Of a stretch of DNA of 64,000 bases, positions 7,377 through 14,917 are shown in pieces (the first letter of the stretch is position 1; every line of letters begins with the position of its first letter). The translations under genes were made by a program, and so were the position numbers. Origin of the DNA: Flavobacterium nitrogenifigens (GTDB lineage Bacteria; Bacteroidota; Bacteroidia; Flavobacteriales; Flavobacteriaceae); NCBI RefSeq assembly GCF_003254565.1, contig NZ_QJRI01000177.1, positions 62,001 to 126,000 of the forward strand. The letters are read 5' to 3'. Under the pieces are notes generated by a model, which worked only from the letters and a program-made list of their open reading frames with translations, was not told the origin of the DNA and did no database searches.

Positions 7377-8804
7377 ATACAAACAAACTATAAAACTGCT
7401 TTACAAAATAAAATCTTCGATATCATTTCGAAAGCTTCTCAGGAATTAAATGTTGACTCTTATGTGATAGGAGGATTTGTTCGTGATTTGCTTTTAAACC
7501 GAGGTTCTAAAAAAGACATTGATGTAGTGGCTGTTGGAAGCGGCATCGAATTGGCTCTTAAAGTTTCAGATTTACTTCCGAACAAACCAAAAGTTCAGGT
7601 TTTTAAAACTTACGGAACTGCCATGCTTCGTTTTGAAGATACTGATATTGAATTTGTTGGCGCACGAAAAGAATCGTATAATCGTGACAGCCGAAATCCG
7701 ATTGTAGAAAACGGAACTTTACAAGATGATCAAAATCGTCGTGATTTTACCATCAATGCATTGGCTTTATCCTTAAATTCAACTAATTTCGGAGATCTTT
7801 TAGATCCTTTTGACGGATTAACCGATTTAGAAAATAAAACAATCAAAACACCTTTGGATCCGGATATTACTTATTCTGACGATCCTTTGCGTATGTTGCG
7901 TGCGATTCGTTTTGCGAATCAATTGAATTTTGAAATTGAAGAAAATTCACTAAACGCCATCACCAAAAATGCTGATCGCATTAAAATAATTTCTGGCGAA
8001 AGAATCGTTGATGAGTTAAACAAAATTCTCTTGACCGATAAACCTTCAACTGGATTTTTACTTTTATACAAAACTGGGCTTTTAGATTTAATCTTACCAG
8101 AATTAACAGCGTTGAATCAGGTAGAAGAAATTGAAGGTCATACACATAAAAACAATTTTTATCATACGCTAGAAGTTGTCGATAACATTTGCCCAAATAC
8201 AGATGATGTTTGGCTTCGATGGTCGGCATTATTGCATGATATTGGAAAAGCGCCAACAAAACGTTTTACAAAAAAACAAGGATGGACTTTTCACGGACAT
8301 GAATTTCTGGGCGGAAAAATGGCAAAGAAAATCTTTGAACGTTTACACATGCCTTTAAACCATAAAATGAAGTTCGTTCAGAAAATGGTTATTATGAGTT
8401 CCCGTCCGATTGTTTTGGCTCAGGATATTGTGACTGACAGTGCAGTTCGCCGTTTGGTTTTTGATGCTGGTGAAGATGTAGAAAACTTAATGACTTTGTG
8501 CGAAGCGGATATCACAACCAAAAATCCATCGAAATTCAAGAAATATCATAAAAATTTCGAACTCGTACGCAAGAAGATTGTAGAAGTTGAGGAGCGTGAT
8601 CATGTTCGTAATTTTCAACCGCCAATTTCTGGCGAAGAAATTATGGAAATATTTGATTTAAAGCCTTCTCGCGAAATTGGAATTTTAAAAGAAGCGGTAA
8701 AAGAAGCAATTTTGGAAGGCGTTATACCGAATGAATATCAGGCTGCTTATGATTTTGTAATTAAAAGAGCAGAGAAATTAGGCTTAAAAAAAGTTGAGAA
8801 ATAA
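7371..8804 (+). CDS. cca: CCA tRNA nucleotidyltransferase with HD domain
   Basis: The protein is 477 aa. It has the class II nucleotidyltransferase head GGFVRDLLL with DIDVVAVG (D-x-D metal site, residues about 34-55), RRDFTINALA (about 124) and the DPLRMLRAIRFANQL motif, then an HD domain (LLHDIGKAPT, about 285-294; H309 in FHGHEF). It adds or repairs the 3' CCA end of tRNAs. The only standard start codon in the open frame is GTG 7371, which lies inside a family A repeat; an in-frame TAA is at 7338-7340 and no ATG occurs before the catalytic motif. The repeat therefore seems to supply the start of a housekeeping gene. Confidence 0.93.
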   Translation: MAIQTNYKTALQNKIFDIISKASQELNVDSYVIGGFVRDLLLNRGSKKDIDVVAVGSGIELALKVSDLLPNKPKVQVFKTYGTAMLRFEDTDIEFVGARKESYNRDSRNPIVENGTLQDDQNRRDFTINALALSLNSTNFGDLLDPFDGLTDLENKTIKTPLDPDITYSDDPLRMLRAIRFANQLNFEIEENSLNAITKNADRIKIISGERIVDELNKILLTDKPSTGFLLLYKTGLLDLILPELTALNQVEEIEGHTHKNNFYHTLEVVDNICPNTDDVWLRWSALLHDIGKAPTKRFTKKQGWTFHGHEFLGGKMAKKIFERLHMPLNHKMKFVQKMVIMSSRPIVLAQDIVTDSAVRRLVFDAGEDVENLMTLCEADITTKNPSKFKKYHKNFELVRKKIVEVEERDHVRNFQPPISGEEIMEIFDLKPSREIGILKEAVKEAILEGVIPNEYQAAYDFVIKRAEKLGLKKVEK

Positions 8805-8819
8805 GTATTATTTAATAAA

Positions 8820-9845
8820 ATGAAAAAAGAGAATAAATCAGTAATCATTTGGTTACTATCGGGTTGTGTTTTATTGTTTTTAATGGTTGTCGTGGGAGGA
8901 ATCACACGTTTAACCAATTCAGGTTTATCTATGACCGACTGGCACTTGGTAACCGATACATTTCCGCCATTAACAGAAGCCAAATGGCAAGCCGCTTTTG
9001 ACGAATATAAAAAATTTCCTGAGTACCAAAAAATCAACATTCACAACGATTTTCAATTGGCTGATTACAAATTCATTTATTTCTGGGAATGGTTTCACCG
9101 TTTTATTGGGCGTATTATTGGTTTGGTTTTCTTTGTTCCGTTTGTTTACTTTTTAGCCAAAAAGAGATTGGATACTCCAACGATTAAAAAATGCATCGTT
9201 CTTTTGGCAATGGGAGCTTTCCAAGGATTCTTAGGTTGGTTTATGGTAAGAAGCGGGTTAATTGACAATCCTGATGTAAGCCACTTTAGACTTTCACTTC
9301 ACTTAACTTTTGCTTTTATCACATTTGCATATACACTTTGGGTAGCATTAGATTTGATTTATCCTGAAAGAAATATCAACAAGATTTTACCTCTAAGAAA
9401 TATTGCGCGTTATGCTTTAGCGGCTCTACTTATCCAAATTATTTACGGCGGATTTGTAGCAGGATTAAATGCTGGATTAATCCATAATCATTGGCCTTTA
9501 ATGAGCGACGGAGAATTTATTCACGAATCTGTTTTTATTGAGCAGTCTTCTTTAATAAAGAATTTAATTGAAGGAAAAAGCGGTGTTCAGTTTGTACACA
9601 GGACTTTTGCTTATGTAGTTGTAGCGATTATCCTTTTTCTTTTCTTCAAAAGTAAAAAATACACGCTTACTCACACTCAATCAAACGGAATCAAAACTTT
9701 AGTTGTTTTTGTTTTCATTCAGTTTTTATTGGGAGTTTTCACTTTATTATACAGTGTGCCTTTGGCTTTAGGATTAATTCACCAAATTATGGCGTTTTTC
9801 CTTTTAAGTGCTATGACATATACATTGCACCGTTTGAGCAAATAA
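8820..9845 (+). CDS. ctaA: Heme A synthase, COX15/CtaA family
   Basis: The protein is 341 aa with about eight transmembrane helices. It opens with GGITRLTNSGLSMTDWHLV and shows the heme-binding histidines in EWFHRFIGRIIG, SLHLTFAF, FVHRTFAYVV and LIHQIMAF. It should oxidise heme O to heme A in the cytoplasmic membrane for cytochrome oxidase assembly. It starts 15 nt after cca and ends before a terminator, so the two are probably co-transcribed. Length is normal for the two-repeat COX15 type. Confidence 0.93.
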   Translation: MKKENKSVIIWLLSGCVLLFLMVVVGGITRLTNSGLSMTDWHLVTDTFPPLTEAKWQAAFDEYKKFPEYQKINIHNDFQLADYKFIYFWEWFHRFIGRIIGLVFFVPFVYFLAKKRLDTPTIKKCIVLLAMGAFQGFLGWFMVRSGLIDNPDVSHFRLSLHLTFAFITFAYTLWVALDLIYPERNINKILPLRNIARYALAALLIQIIYGGFVAGLNAGLIHNHWPLMSDGEFIHESVFIEQSSLIKNLIEGKSGVQFVHRTFAYVVVAIILFLFFKSKKYTLTHTQSNGIKTLVVFVFIQFLLGVFTLLYSVPLALGLIHQIMAFFLLSAMTYTLHRLSK

Positions 9846-9866
9846 AACAAGAAATATTAAAAACAT

Positions 9867-9902
9867 AAAAGAGCCTTAAAAAATTTTAAGGCTCTTTTTT
9901 TA
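9867..9902 (+). terminator. Rho-independent terminator after ctaA
   Basis: AAAAGAGCCTTAAAA pairs with TTTTAAGGCTCTTTT around a very short loop and is followed by T residues. It is 21 nt after the ctaA stop codon. Confidence 0.9.
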
Positions 9903-9962
9903 TGATATCGACTTTAATCAAATGAATTAAAATCTGCTAAATTTCTATATTTTATTTATTCT

Positions 9963-10730
9963 TTATCCCAACCAAGCTTTAAAATCCTGAACTTTCTCTC
10001 GGCTTACAATTACCTCATCGTCTTTATAACTTGGCAAAATAACTTTTAATCTTGAATTAGTGTAAACCTGAATTTCTTTAATTGCCTTCAATGGAACAAT
10101 AAATTTTCTGCTTACGCGAAAGAAATCCTTTTTATCCAGTTCTTGCTCTAAGATTTCTAAAGTTGAATCGATCAAATAATCACGATTGTCGTAGGTATGA
10201 ATATAAGTTCCCTTATTTTCACTAAAAAAACATTCAATTTCTTCTGTTGTAATTACTTTTAAATGCTGACCAATTTTAACTGTAAATCTCTTTTTATACG
10301 TTTTTTCAAAAGGATTTGACAGCATTTGACGAATCTGCTCAAAATCCAATTGCATATTTGAAGATTCTGCTGCAACTTTTGGAAGACGTGATTTGAATTT
10401 TGAAACAGCTGTTTCAAGATCATCTTCGTCAATTGGTTTTAGAAGATAGTCAATGCTGTTTAATTTGAAAGCTTTTAGCGCATATTCATCATACGCCGTA
10501 GTAAAAATGATAGCGCTTTTAATGTCTATTTTTTCGAAGATTTCAAACGACAAACCATCCGATAGTTGAATATCCAAAAAAATCAAATCGGGATGCGGAT
10601 TATTTTCAAACCAATGAACCGATTCTTCAACAGAGTGAAGCATGGTTTCTACAGTTACATCTAACTTTTCAAGCTTTCTCTGCAATAGTCTTGCAGCTGG
10701 TTTTTCGTCTTCTATAATTAATGTGATCAT
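9963..10730 (-). CDS. LytTR-family response regulator
   Basis: The protein is 255 aa with an N-terminal receiver domain (E7-D8-E9 acidic pocket, D53 phosphoacceptor in LIFLDIQL, T79 region IIFTTAYDEYA, K98 in LLKPID) and a C-terminal LytTR DNA-binding domain (about residues 148-252, FTVKIGQHLKVI through VSREKVQDF). It is the last gene of a minus-strand block led by a LytS-type kinase, with four 2TM genes between them, so the kinase is its probable partner. Target promoters are unknown; neighbouring secreted or TonB genes are candidates. Confidence 0.92.
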   Translation of the reverse strand: MITLIIEDEKPAARLLQRKLEKLDVTVETMLHSVEESVHWFENNPHPDLIFLDIQLSDGLSFEIFEKIDIKSAIIFTTAYDEYALKAFKLNSIDYLLKPIDEDDLETAVSKFKSRLPKVAAESSNMQLDFEQIRQMLSNPFEKTYKKRFTVKIGQHLKVITTEEIECFFSENKGTYIHTYDNRDYLIDSTLEILEQELDKKDFFRVSRKFIVPLKAIKEIQVYTNSRLKVILPSYKDDEVIVSREKVQDFKAWLG

Positions 10731-10769
10731 TTACTACAATGTGAAATTTGAAAAAATATGAATTCAAAG

Positions 10770-11156
10770 TTACTCCCATTTATTTTTATTTGCGACATCT
10801 TTTTCCATGTATTTTTGGATTTTTCTTTTCTCCCAATCTGGTCCAAAAATCCAATCAGCGCCAAAAACAGATAATGCGTGAGCTAATAAACCAATTCCCC
10901 AAAAAAATGCAGTCGAATAGGTATGTAATTCTGTTAAACCACTTAAATCCATTACCAGTAGACCTGCAGATTTATCTCGAGTCAAACTCGATACAATGAT
11001 GATAATATTTACAATAATGAAAATTTTCAAATGCGAGTAAAACCTTTTAAGTCTTTTTACTCTTCTATAAGCTGCATTGTAATTTGGATCATCTGAATAC
11101 TCTCCAAAATGATGTCTTGCATAATCTTCGTACATTTCTCTTCTAAAACGTCCCAT
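10770..11156 (-). CDS. 2TM domain protein (fourth of the cluster)
   Basis: The protein is 128 aa. After a basic, Tyr-rich start it carries RVKRLKRFYSHLKIFIIVN leading into TM1, a short linker, then TM2 (AFFWGIGLLAHALSVFG) and the tail WEKRKIQKYMEK, ending with NKWE. This is the 2TM domain (PF13239-type) layout: two helices, a W-G-x-G...H motif in TM2 and a WEeRKI tail. It is the most diverged of the four free-standing paralogues and lies between the others and the LytTR gene. Molecular function is unknown; an accessory role to the kinase is inferred from position. Confidence 0.8.
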   Translation of the reverse strand: MGRFRREMYEDYARHHFGEYSDDPNYNAAYRRVKRLKRFYSHLKIFIIVNIIIIVSSLTRDKSAGLLVMDLSGLTELHTYSTAFFWGIGLLAHALSVFGADWIFGPDWEKRKIQKYMEKDVANKNKWE

Positions 11157-11169
11157 AACTATATCTTAA

Positions 11170-11475
11170 TTATTTCCACTTATTTTTATTCTGTTTTTCC
11201 TTCTCCATAAATTCTTTGATTTTTCTTTCTTCCCATTCCTTACCCATTCCTGGAAAAACCTCAAAGACTTTTAATCCGTGAAAAACAACACCAACTCCCC
11301 ACCACAGCAATGGCCAGAAAAACCATAAATAGTTTGGTGATGTATATAAATTTATAAAAACCAAAATTGCATTTACTAATATGTATGCTAGAAGATTTCC
11401 ATAAAAACCTTTAATGTTTTCTACCTTCTTTTTAGCTTGAATATATTTTTCCTCGTCGCTTAAATTCCTTTCCAT
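11170..11475 (-). CDS. 2TM domain protein (third of the cluster)
   Basis: The protein is 101 aa from ATG 11475; the ATG at 11487 would add MGIV and overlap the previous gene by 10 nt. It shows KKVENIKGFYGNLLAYILVN (TM1), then WFFWPLLWWGVGVVFHGLKVFE (TM2) and the conserved tail EWEERKIKEFMEKE, ending NKWK. It is close to the domain at the C-terminus of the adjacent kinase. The 2-nt gap to the upstream stop codon suggests translational coupling. Confidence 0.82.
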   Translation of the reverse strand: MERNLSDEEKYIQAKKKVENIKGFYGNLLAYILVNAILVFINLYTSPNYLWFFWPLLWWGVGVVFHGLKVFEVFPGMGKEWEERKIKEFMEKEKQNKNKWK

Positions 11476-11477
11476 AA

Positions 11478-11807
11478 CTATTCCCATTTTTGTTTTTTAT
11501 ATTTCTTTTCTAAAATGCTTCTTAATTTTCGTTCTTCCCATTCTTGCCCAAAAATCTTGTAAGAGGCAAACAAATCGATTGCAGAACCTACAATTACAGC
11601 CGTCCAAATAATTACAATCACCCAATTGATATATTTTATAGGGAAGAATTGCAATGGCAAATTGGTATATTCCTTTAAAAGAAAAATAATCAATGCAATA
11701 GTGTAAATGAACAAATGCTTATAAAAATATTTCAGCTGAATTACTTTTTTGCTGGCTAATTCTTGCAGCATTGCTTCTTCCTGATCGTTATTTAAATCTG
11801 TTTCCAT
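11478..11807 (-). CDS. 2TM domain protein (second of the cluster)
   Basis: The protein is 109 aa. It reads KKVIQLKYFYKHLFIYTIAL (TM1), then INWVIVIIWTAVIVGSAIDLFA (TM2) and WEERKLRSILEKK, ending QKWE. Unlike its neighbours it lacks the His of the W-G-x-G-x-x-x-H motif, having a Ser/Ala-rich TM2. The start overlaps the end of the preceding 2TM gene by 20 nt. It may have specialised away from whatever the conserved His does; this is an inference. Confidence 0.82.
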   Translation of the reverse strand: METDLNNDQEEAMLQELASKKVIQLKYFYKHLFIYTIALIIFLLKEYTNLPLQFFPIKYINWVIVIIWTAVIVGSAIDLFASYKIFGQEWEERKLRSILEKKYKKQKWE

Positions 11808-12111
11808 GACTATTCTCTAAACGTTGCTGATTTTCTTTCTCTAGAATTTCTCTTATTTTTTTCTCTTCCCATTTCTTATTGAAAAAAGGCGGCAGACTAA
11901 AAACTTTCAATCCGTGTAAAACAATCGCGATTCCCCATCCCATTACTGACCATATCCACCACAGATATTCTGGAGAAGTCATATAATTTACAACAATCAC
12001 AATCGGATTGCATAAAGCATACACAGTTAAATGCTCGTAAAATCCTCTTATTTCTTTTACTTTTTTCTGAGCATCAAAATAACGAACTGTTTCTGTGAAA
12101 TCTTTTTCCAT
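11788..12111 (-). CDS. 2TM domain protein (first of the cluster)
   Basis: The protein is 107 aa from the ATG at 12111, which shares its A with the TAA stop of the kinase gene (TAATG). An upstream GTG at 12120 is possible but less likely. It contains KKVKEIRGFYEHLTVYALCN (TM1), WWIWSVMGWGIAIVLHGLKVFS (TM2) and WEEKKIREILEKEN. The stop-start overlap predicts coupled translation with the kinase, and hence perhaps a matched amount of the two proteins in the membrane. Confidence 0.83.
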   Translation of the reverse strand: MEKDFTETVRYFDAQKKVKEIRGFYEHLTVYALCNPIVIVVNYMTSPEYLWWIWSVMGWGIAIVLHGLKVFSLPPFFNKKWEEKKIREILEKENQQRLENSHGNRFK

Positions 12112-13451
12112 TATTTCCACGTTTTTTGGTTGTTATCTTTCTCTAAAATTTCGCGAATTTTTCTTTCTTCCCAATCTGAGCTGTATCCAAAAACTTTAAA
12201 AGCATGCATGGCAACTCCAAATCCCCAGCCTAAAGCCGAAAACCAAAACCATTGAAATCCTGGTGAAAATTTTAGATTAATAAAGATCAAAAACGGAATC
12301 ACACAGCAATACGAAATGATATTTCCGTAAAATCCTTTAAGTTCTTCTACTCTTTTTTTAGCTCTATAATAAGCTTTTGCTTCGTCTGTATATTCTGCAC
12401 TCATTTCCATAACGGCAATTTGTTTTGTTAAAATTGGAATTCTAACGGTGAAATTCTTTCCATCTTCTTCAATCTTCACTTTTCTATCTGTTATAATTCC
12501 GTATCTGTTTACAATATTCTGCAGTCCGACACCTTGCCTATCCTGCAAAACTTCTTTTTTCTGAAGATCATTCTGAATGGCCAGATAATCTTTATCAATA
12601 AAAATTCTAATATGAAGCGGTTTTTGCTCGCTTACTACATTGTGTTTTACAGTATTCTCTAATAAAAGCTGTAAAGAAAGCGGCACCACTTTGGCTTCTG
12701 GGTTAATGTTTTCAGTTAGCAATTCGTAAAACAAACTATTTTCGAAACGCATTTTAAGCAAATTCATGTAAGTTTTTGCGAATGACAATTCGTCTTCAAC
12801 TGAAACCAATTCTTTGTCTTTCTGTTCTAAAACATATCTATAAATTTTAGAAAGAGAAGTCGTAAAACGCTGTGCATTATCTGGATTCTCTTCTATTAAA
12901 GAACTAAGAACATTTAAGCTATTAAAAAGAAAATGCGGGTCAATCTGGTTTTTTAAACTTTCGAATTTGGCATTTGCCGTACCTGCGATAATTTTCTGCT
13001 GTGTTACTTTGTTTTCCTGATAGAGTTTATAAAAGTTAAGTCCGTGAAAAAACAGTAGAACAATAAAAGTCATTACTGCAGATTCTATGTAATTTTCAGC
13101 CTTTTCATTGGCTAAAAAACCAATAATTGTCTTATTCTCGATTATTACACTTGTAAACAAACGTAATACTACAATTACGATCATTGAAACTAAAAAAGAA
13201 CTTGCAAAACCAATTAAAATTCTCTTTAGCGAATATGGATTTTCTCTGAAAACTCTATCTAAAAAATCAAAAAGAACGACATTTACGATATATAAAACCA
13301 CACTGTAAAGCATGCAGTACAAGAAATAGATGTAAAGATTCTTGTTAAAGACTGCTGTTCCTAAAGAAGCAAACCGAATTAGAAAAGAGAACAAAAATAC
13401 TATTCCTCCAACTAAGCATGCTTTTAACAAATTAGGTTTTAATATCATCAT
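12111..13451 (-). CDS. LytS-type sensor histidine kinase with C-terminal 2TM domain
   Basis: The protein is 446 aa. Four predicted transmembrane helices (about 12-30, 40-62, 78-100, 122-140) precede a His_kinase domain with the phosphoacceptor motif LKNQIDPHFLFNSLN (H173), the N-box LLLENTVKHN and the G-box GVGLQNIVNRYG. A complete 2TM domain follows at about 355-446, including GWGFGVAMHAFKVFG and WEERKIREILEKD. The kinase shares its stop with the first of four free-standing 2TM genes. It probably signals to the LytTR regulator at the end of the block. The C-terminal fusion makes a physical link between 2TM proteins and the kinase plausible. Confidence 0.9.
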   Translation of the reverse strand: MMILKPNLLKACLVGGIVFLFSFLIRFASLGTAVFNKNLYIYFLYCMLYSVVLYIVNVVLFDFLDRVFRENPYSLKRILIGFASSFLVSMIVIVVLRLFTSVIIENKTIIGFLANEKAENYIESAVMTFIVLLFFHGLNFYKLYQENKVTQQKIIAGTANAKFESLKNQIDPHFLFNSLNVLSSLIEENPDNAQRFTTSLSKIYRYVLEQKDKELVSVEDELSFAKTYMNLLKMRFENSLFYELLTENINPEAKVVPLSLQLLLENTVKHNVVSEQKPLHIRIFIDKDYLAIQNDLQKKEVLQDRQGVGLQNIVNRYGIITDRKVKIEEDGKNFTVRIPILTKQIAVMEMSAEYTDEAKAYYRAKKRVEELKGFYGNIISYCCVIPFLIFINLKFSPGFQWFWFSALGWGFGVAMHAFKVFGYSSDWEERKIREILEKDNNQKTWK

Positions 13452-13467
13452 ATTTTATACTACTGAA

Positions 13468-14088
13468 TTATTTACAAGTTTTCTGAATTTCTAAAGCTCT
13501 ATCCAATCCCCATTTTGGAGAATAAGGCGTTGCAGGTTTAAAAGTATTAAAAAGTTCAATAGATTTATCAACTTGCACGCATAAAGGTTTTGTATCTACT
13601 CCTGTCCATTTTGCTCCTCCTATCTGATAATCTGCTTCACCAAAAACCGCTCTGGGATTATTTGGATCCAGCGCTTTAGCTTTTGCGTAAGCTTCCATCA
13701 CTTTAGCAGAATATTTCATTCCGTTTGTCATCGGGTCTGCTACAACATATCCAGTGTAAATTAATGCCTGCATCACATACAATTCTGAGTTGGCTTGATC
13801 TTTTATCAATTCGATATCTAATGCATCTTGTGCTTTTGTCAATAACAAATCGATTTTTGCTTTGTCTTTTTCTGTAAAAACAGCAGTTGCATTGATCATA
13901 GCAACATAATAATTAGGCAAATAGCTATTTTTTTCTGCGGCAGCAATTCTTTCAAATAAAGCCGAAGCTTCTGTAGTTTTTCCTTCTTTCCAAAGTCCGA
14001 ACGCTTTGTTCATTCCTTGTTCAAATTGTGTTTGAGCTGAACTTATTACTACTACAAATAGCGCGATTAAAGTGATGATTTTTTTCAT
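13468..14088 (-). CDS. Secreted TPR-like protein of unknown function
   Basis: The protein is 206 aa with a signal peptide (MKKIITLIALFVVVISSAQ). The mature part is alpha-helical with TPR-like segments, for example FGLWKEGKTTEASALFERIAAAE and YAKAKALDPNNPRAVFGEADY. No catalytic motif is seen. It ends 16 nt before the histidine kinase gene on the same strand, so it may be co-transcribed and could act on the sensor from the periplasm; that is only inferred from position. Confidence 0.75.
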   Translation of the reverse strand: MKKIITLIALFVVVISSAQTQFEQGMNKAFGLWKEGKTTEASALFERIAAAEKNSYLPNYYVAMINATAVFTEKDKAKIDLLLTKAQDALDIELIKDQANSELYVMQALIYTGYVVADPMTNGMKYSAKVMEAYAKAKALDPNNPRAVFGEADYQIGGAKWTGVDTKPLCVQVDKSIELFNTFKPATPYSPKWGLDRALEIQKTCK

Positions 14089-14136
14089 TTTATAAGTTAT
14101 TTATTAGTTTGTTTATATGTATTAGTTATTTGTTTA

Positions 14137-14544
14137 TTAGAATGCAATTTCAACTTTTGAATCTTTAGTGATATTAAATTTAGCATCACTATACAAAGGA
14201 GGTCCCATAAATCCTTTTGCATTATTTGAAGCCGCATATTCTTCTATTGGCATTCCCATTGAGTTTCTATCAAGCTTTCCGTTGATATTTTCATCATGAT
14301 AAGTTGAAATTGCATATTCTCCAGCAGGAAGGTTATCAAAAGTTACAACCGCTTTATTGTCTTTAATTTCCGAAGCCAAACTCTTGTAAGTTGCTTTAAG
14401 GAAAGTTCCGTCTGAATTATATAATCCTACTTTAACAACGCCTGTGTCATTTTTTAAACCTGAAACGGCAACAGTTAATTTTACATTTTGAGCAGACATT
14501 AAGCTGCAGATAAATAAGATAGTTATTGTAATAATTTTGGTCAT
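14137..14544 (-). CDS. DUF2141 family secreted protein
   Basis: The protein is 135 aa with a signal peptide ending at SAQ. The mature domain is a small beta-sandwich of the DUF2141 type: VAVSGLKNDTGVVKVGLYNS, then LPAGEYAISTYHDENINGKLD, and the family end motif EEYAASNNAKGFMGPPLYSDAKF. Function is unknown; in Bacteroidota such genes often sit near TonB-dependent receptors, as here. It lies 48 nt upstream of the TPR-like gene on the same strand. Confidence 0.88.
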   Translation of the reverse strand: MTKIITITILFICSLMSAQNVKLTVAVSGLKNDTGVVKVGLYNSDGTFLKATYKSLASEIKDNKAVVTFDNLPAGEYAISTYHDENINGKLDRNSMGMPIEEYAASNNAKGFMGPPLYSDAKFNITKDSKVEIAF

Positions 14545-14560
14545 GATTTCTATTTTTTTA

Positions 14561-14600
14561 AGTTTCTAAGTTACTAAGGTTCTGAGATTCTAAGTTTTTT
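14561..14600. repeat. Family B repeat fragment
   Basis: AGTTTCTAAGTTACTAAGG followed by TTCTGAGATTCTAAG matches the CTAAGG/CTGAG repeat bordering the four-helix-bundle gene at 23.6-24.1 kb. It is a single arm immediately upstream of the DUF2141 gene. Confidence 0.65.
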
Positions 14601-14626
14601 TTGTTGATGATTAAAACTCTTTTTTT

Positions 14627-14729
14627 AGGTTCAAAGGTTCAGAGTTGCAAAGGTTCAGAGGTTTGGTTTTCTCATTACTAGTATTCAAAAAACTTTGAAC
14701 CTTTGTCGCTTTGTTTCTTTGTTCCTTTT
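14627..14729. repeat. Imperfect inverted repeat rich in GTTCAAAGG/CTTTGAACC
   Basis: The left part (AGGTTCAAAGGTTCAGAG and a second copy) is complementary to the right part AACTTTGAACCTTTGTCGC. It is another member of the dispersed intergenic hairpins. It lies in a 373-bp gap together with two family B copies; the rest of that gap (14730-14822) shows nothing else. Confidence 0.6.
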
Positions 14730-14822
14730 AAATTACACTTCAAAAGTATGCTGGTTTTTAGTCTTTTAAAATTAAATGATACTGAGTTGTTGATTTTTGA
14801 TGATGAATTGTTTTTTTTTATA

Positions 14823-14916
14823 AAGCTACTAAGGTTCTGAGGTACTAAGGTACTAAGGTGCTAAGCTTCTAAGTTTTTTCCTCAGCACCTTAGCACCTTA
14901 GCCTCTTAGAACCTTT
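14823..14916. repeat. Family B palindrome without a gene
   Basis: Left arm TACTAAGGTTCTGAGGTAC and its repeats pair with right arm AGCACCTTAGCACCTTAGCC around a short loop near 14880. The ends have the same sequence style as the inverted repeats of the four-helix-bundle element but no ORF is between them. It ends 1 nt before the receptor stop codon. Confidence 0.75.
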
Positions 14917-14917
14917 T

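Noticed and set aside
10748..10999. 83-aa plus-strand ORF
   Set aside because: It is a shadow antisense to the fourth 2TM gene and lacks any promoter.
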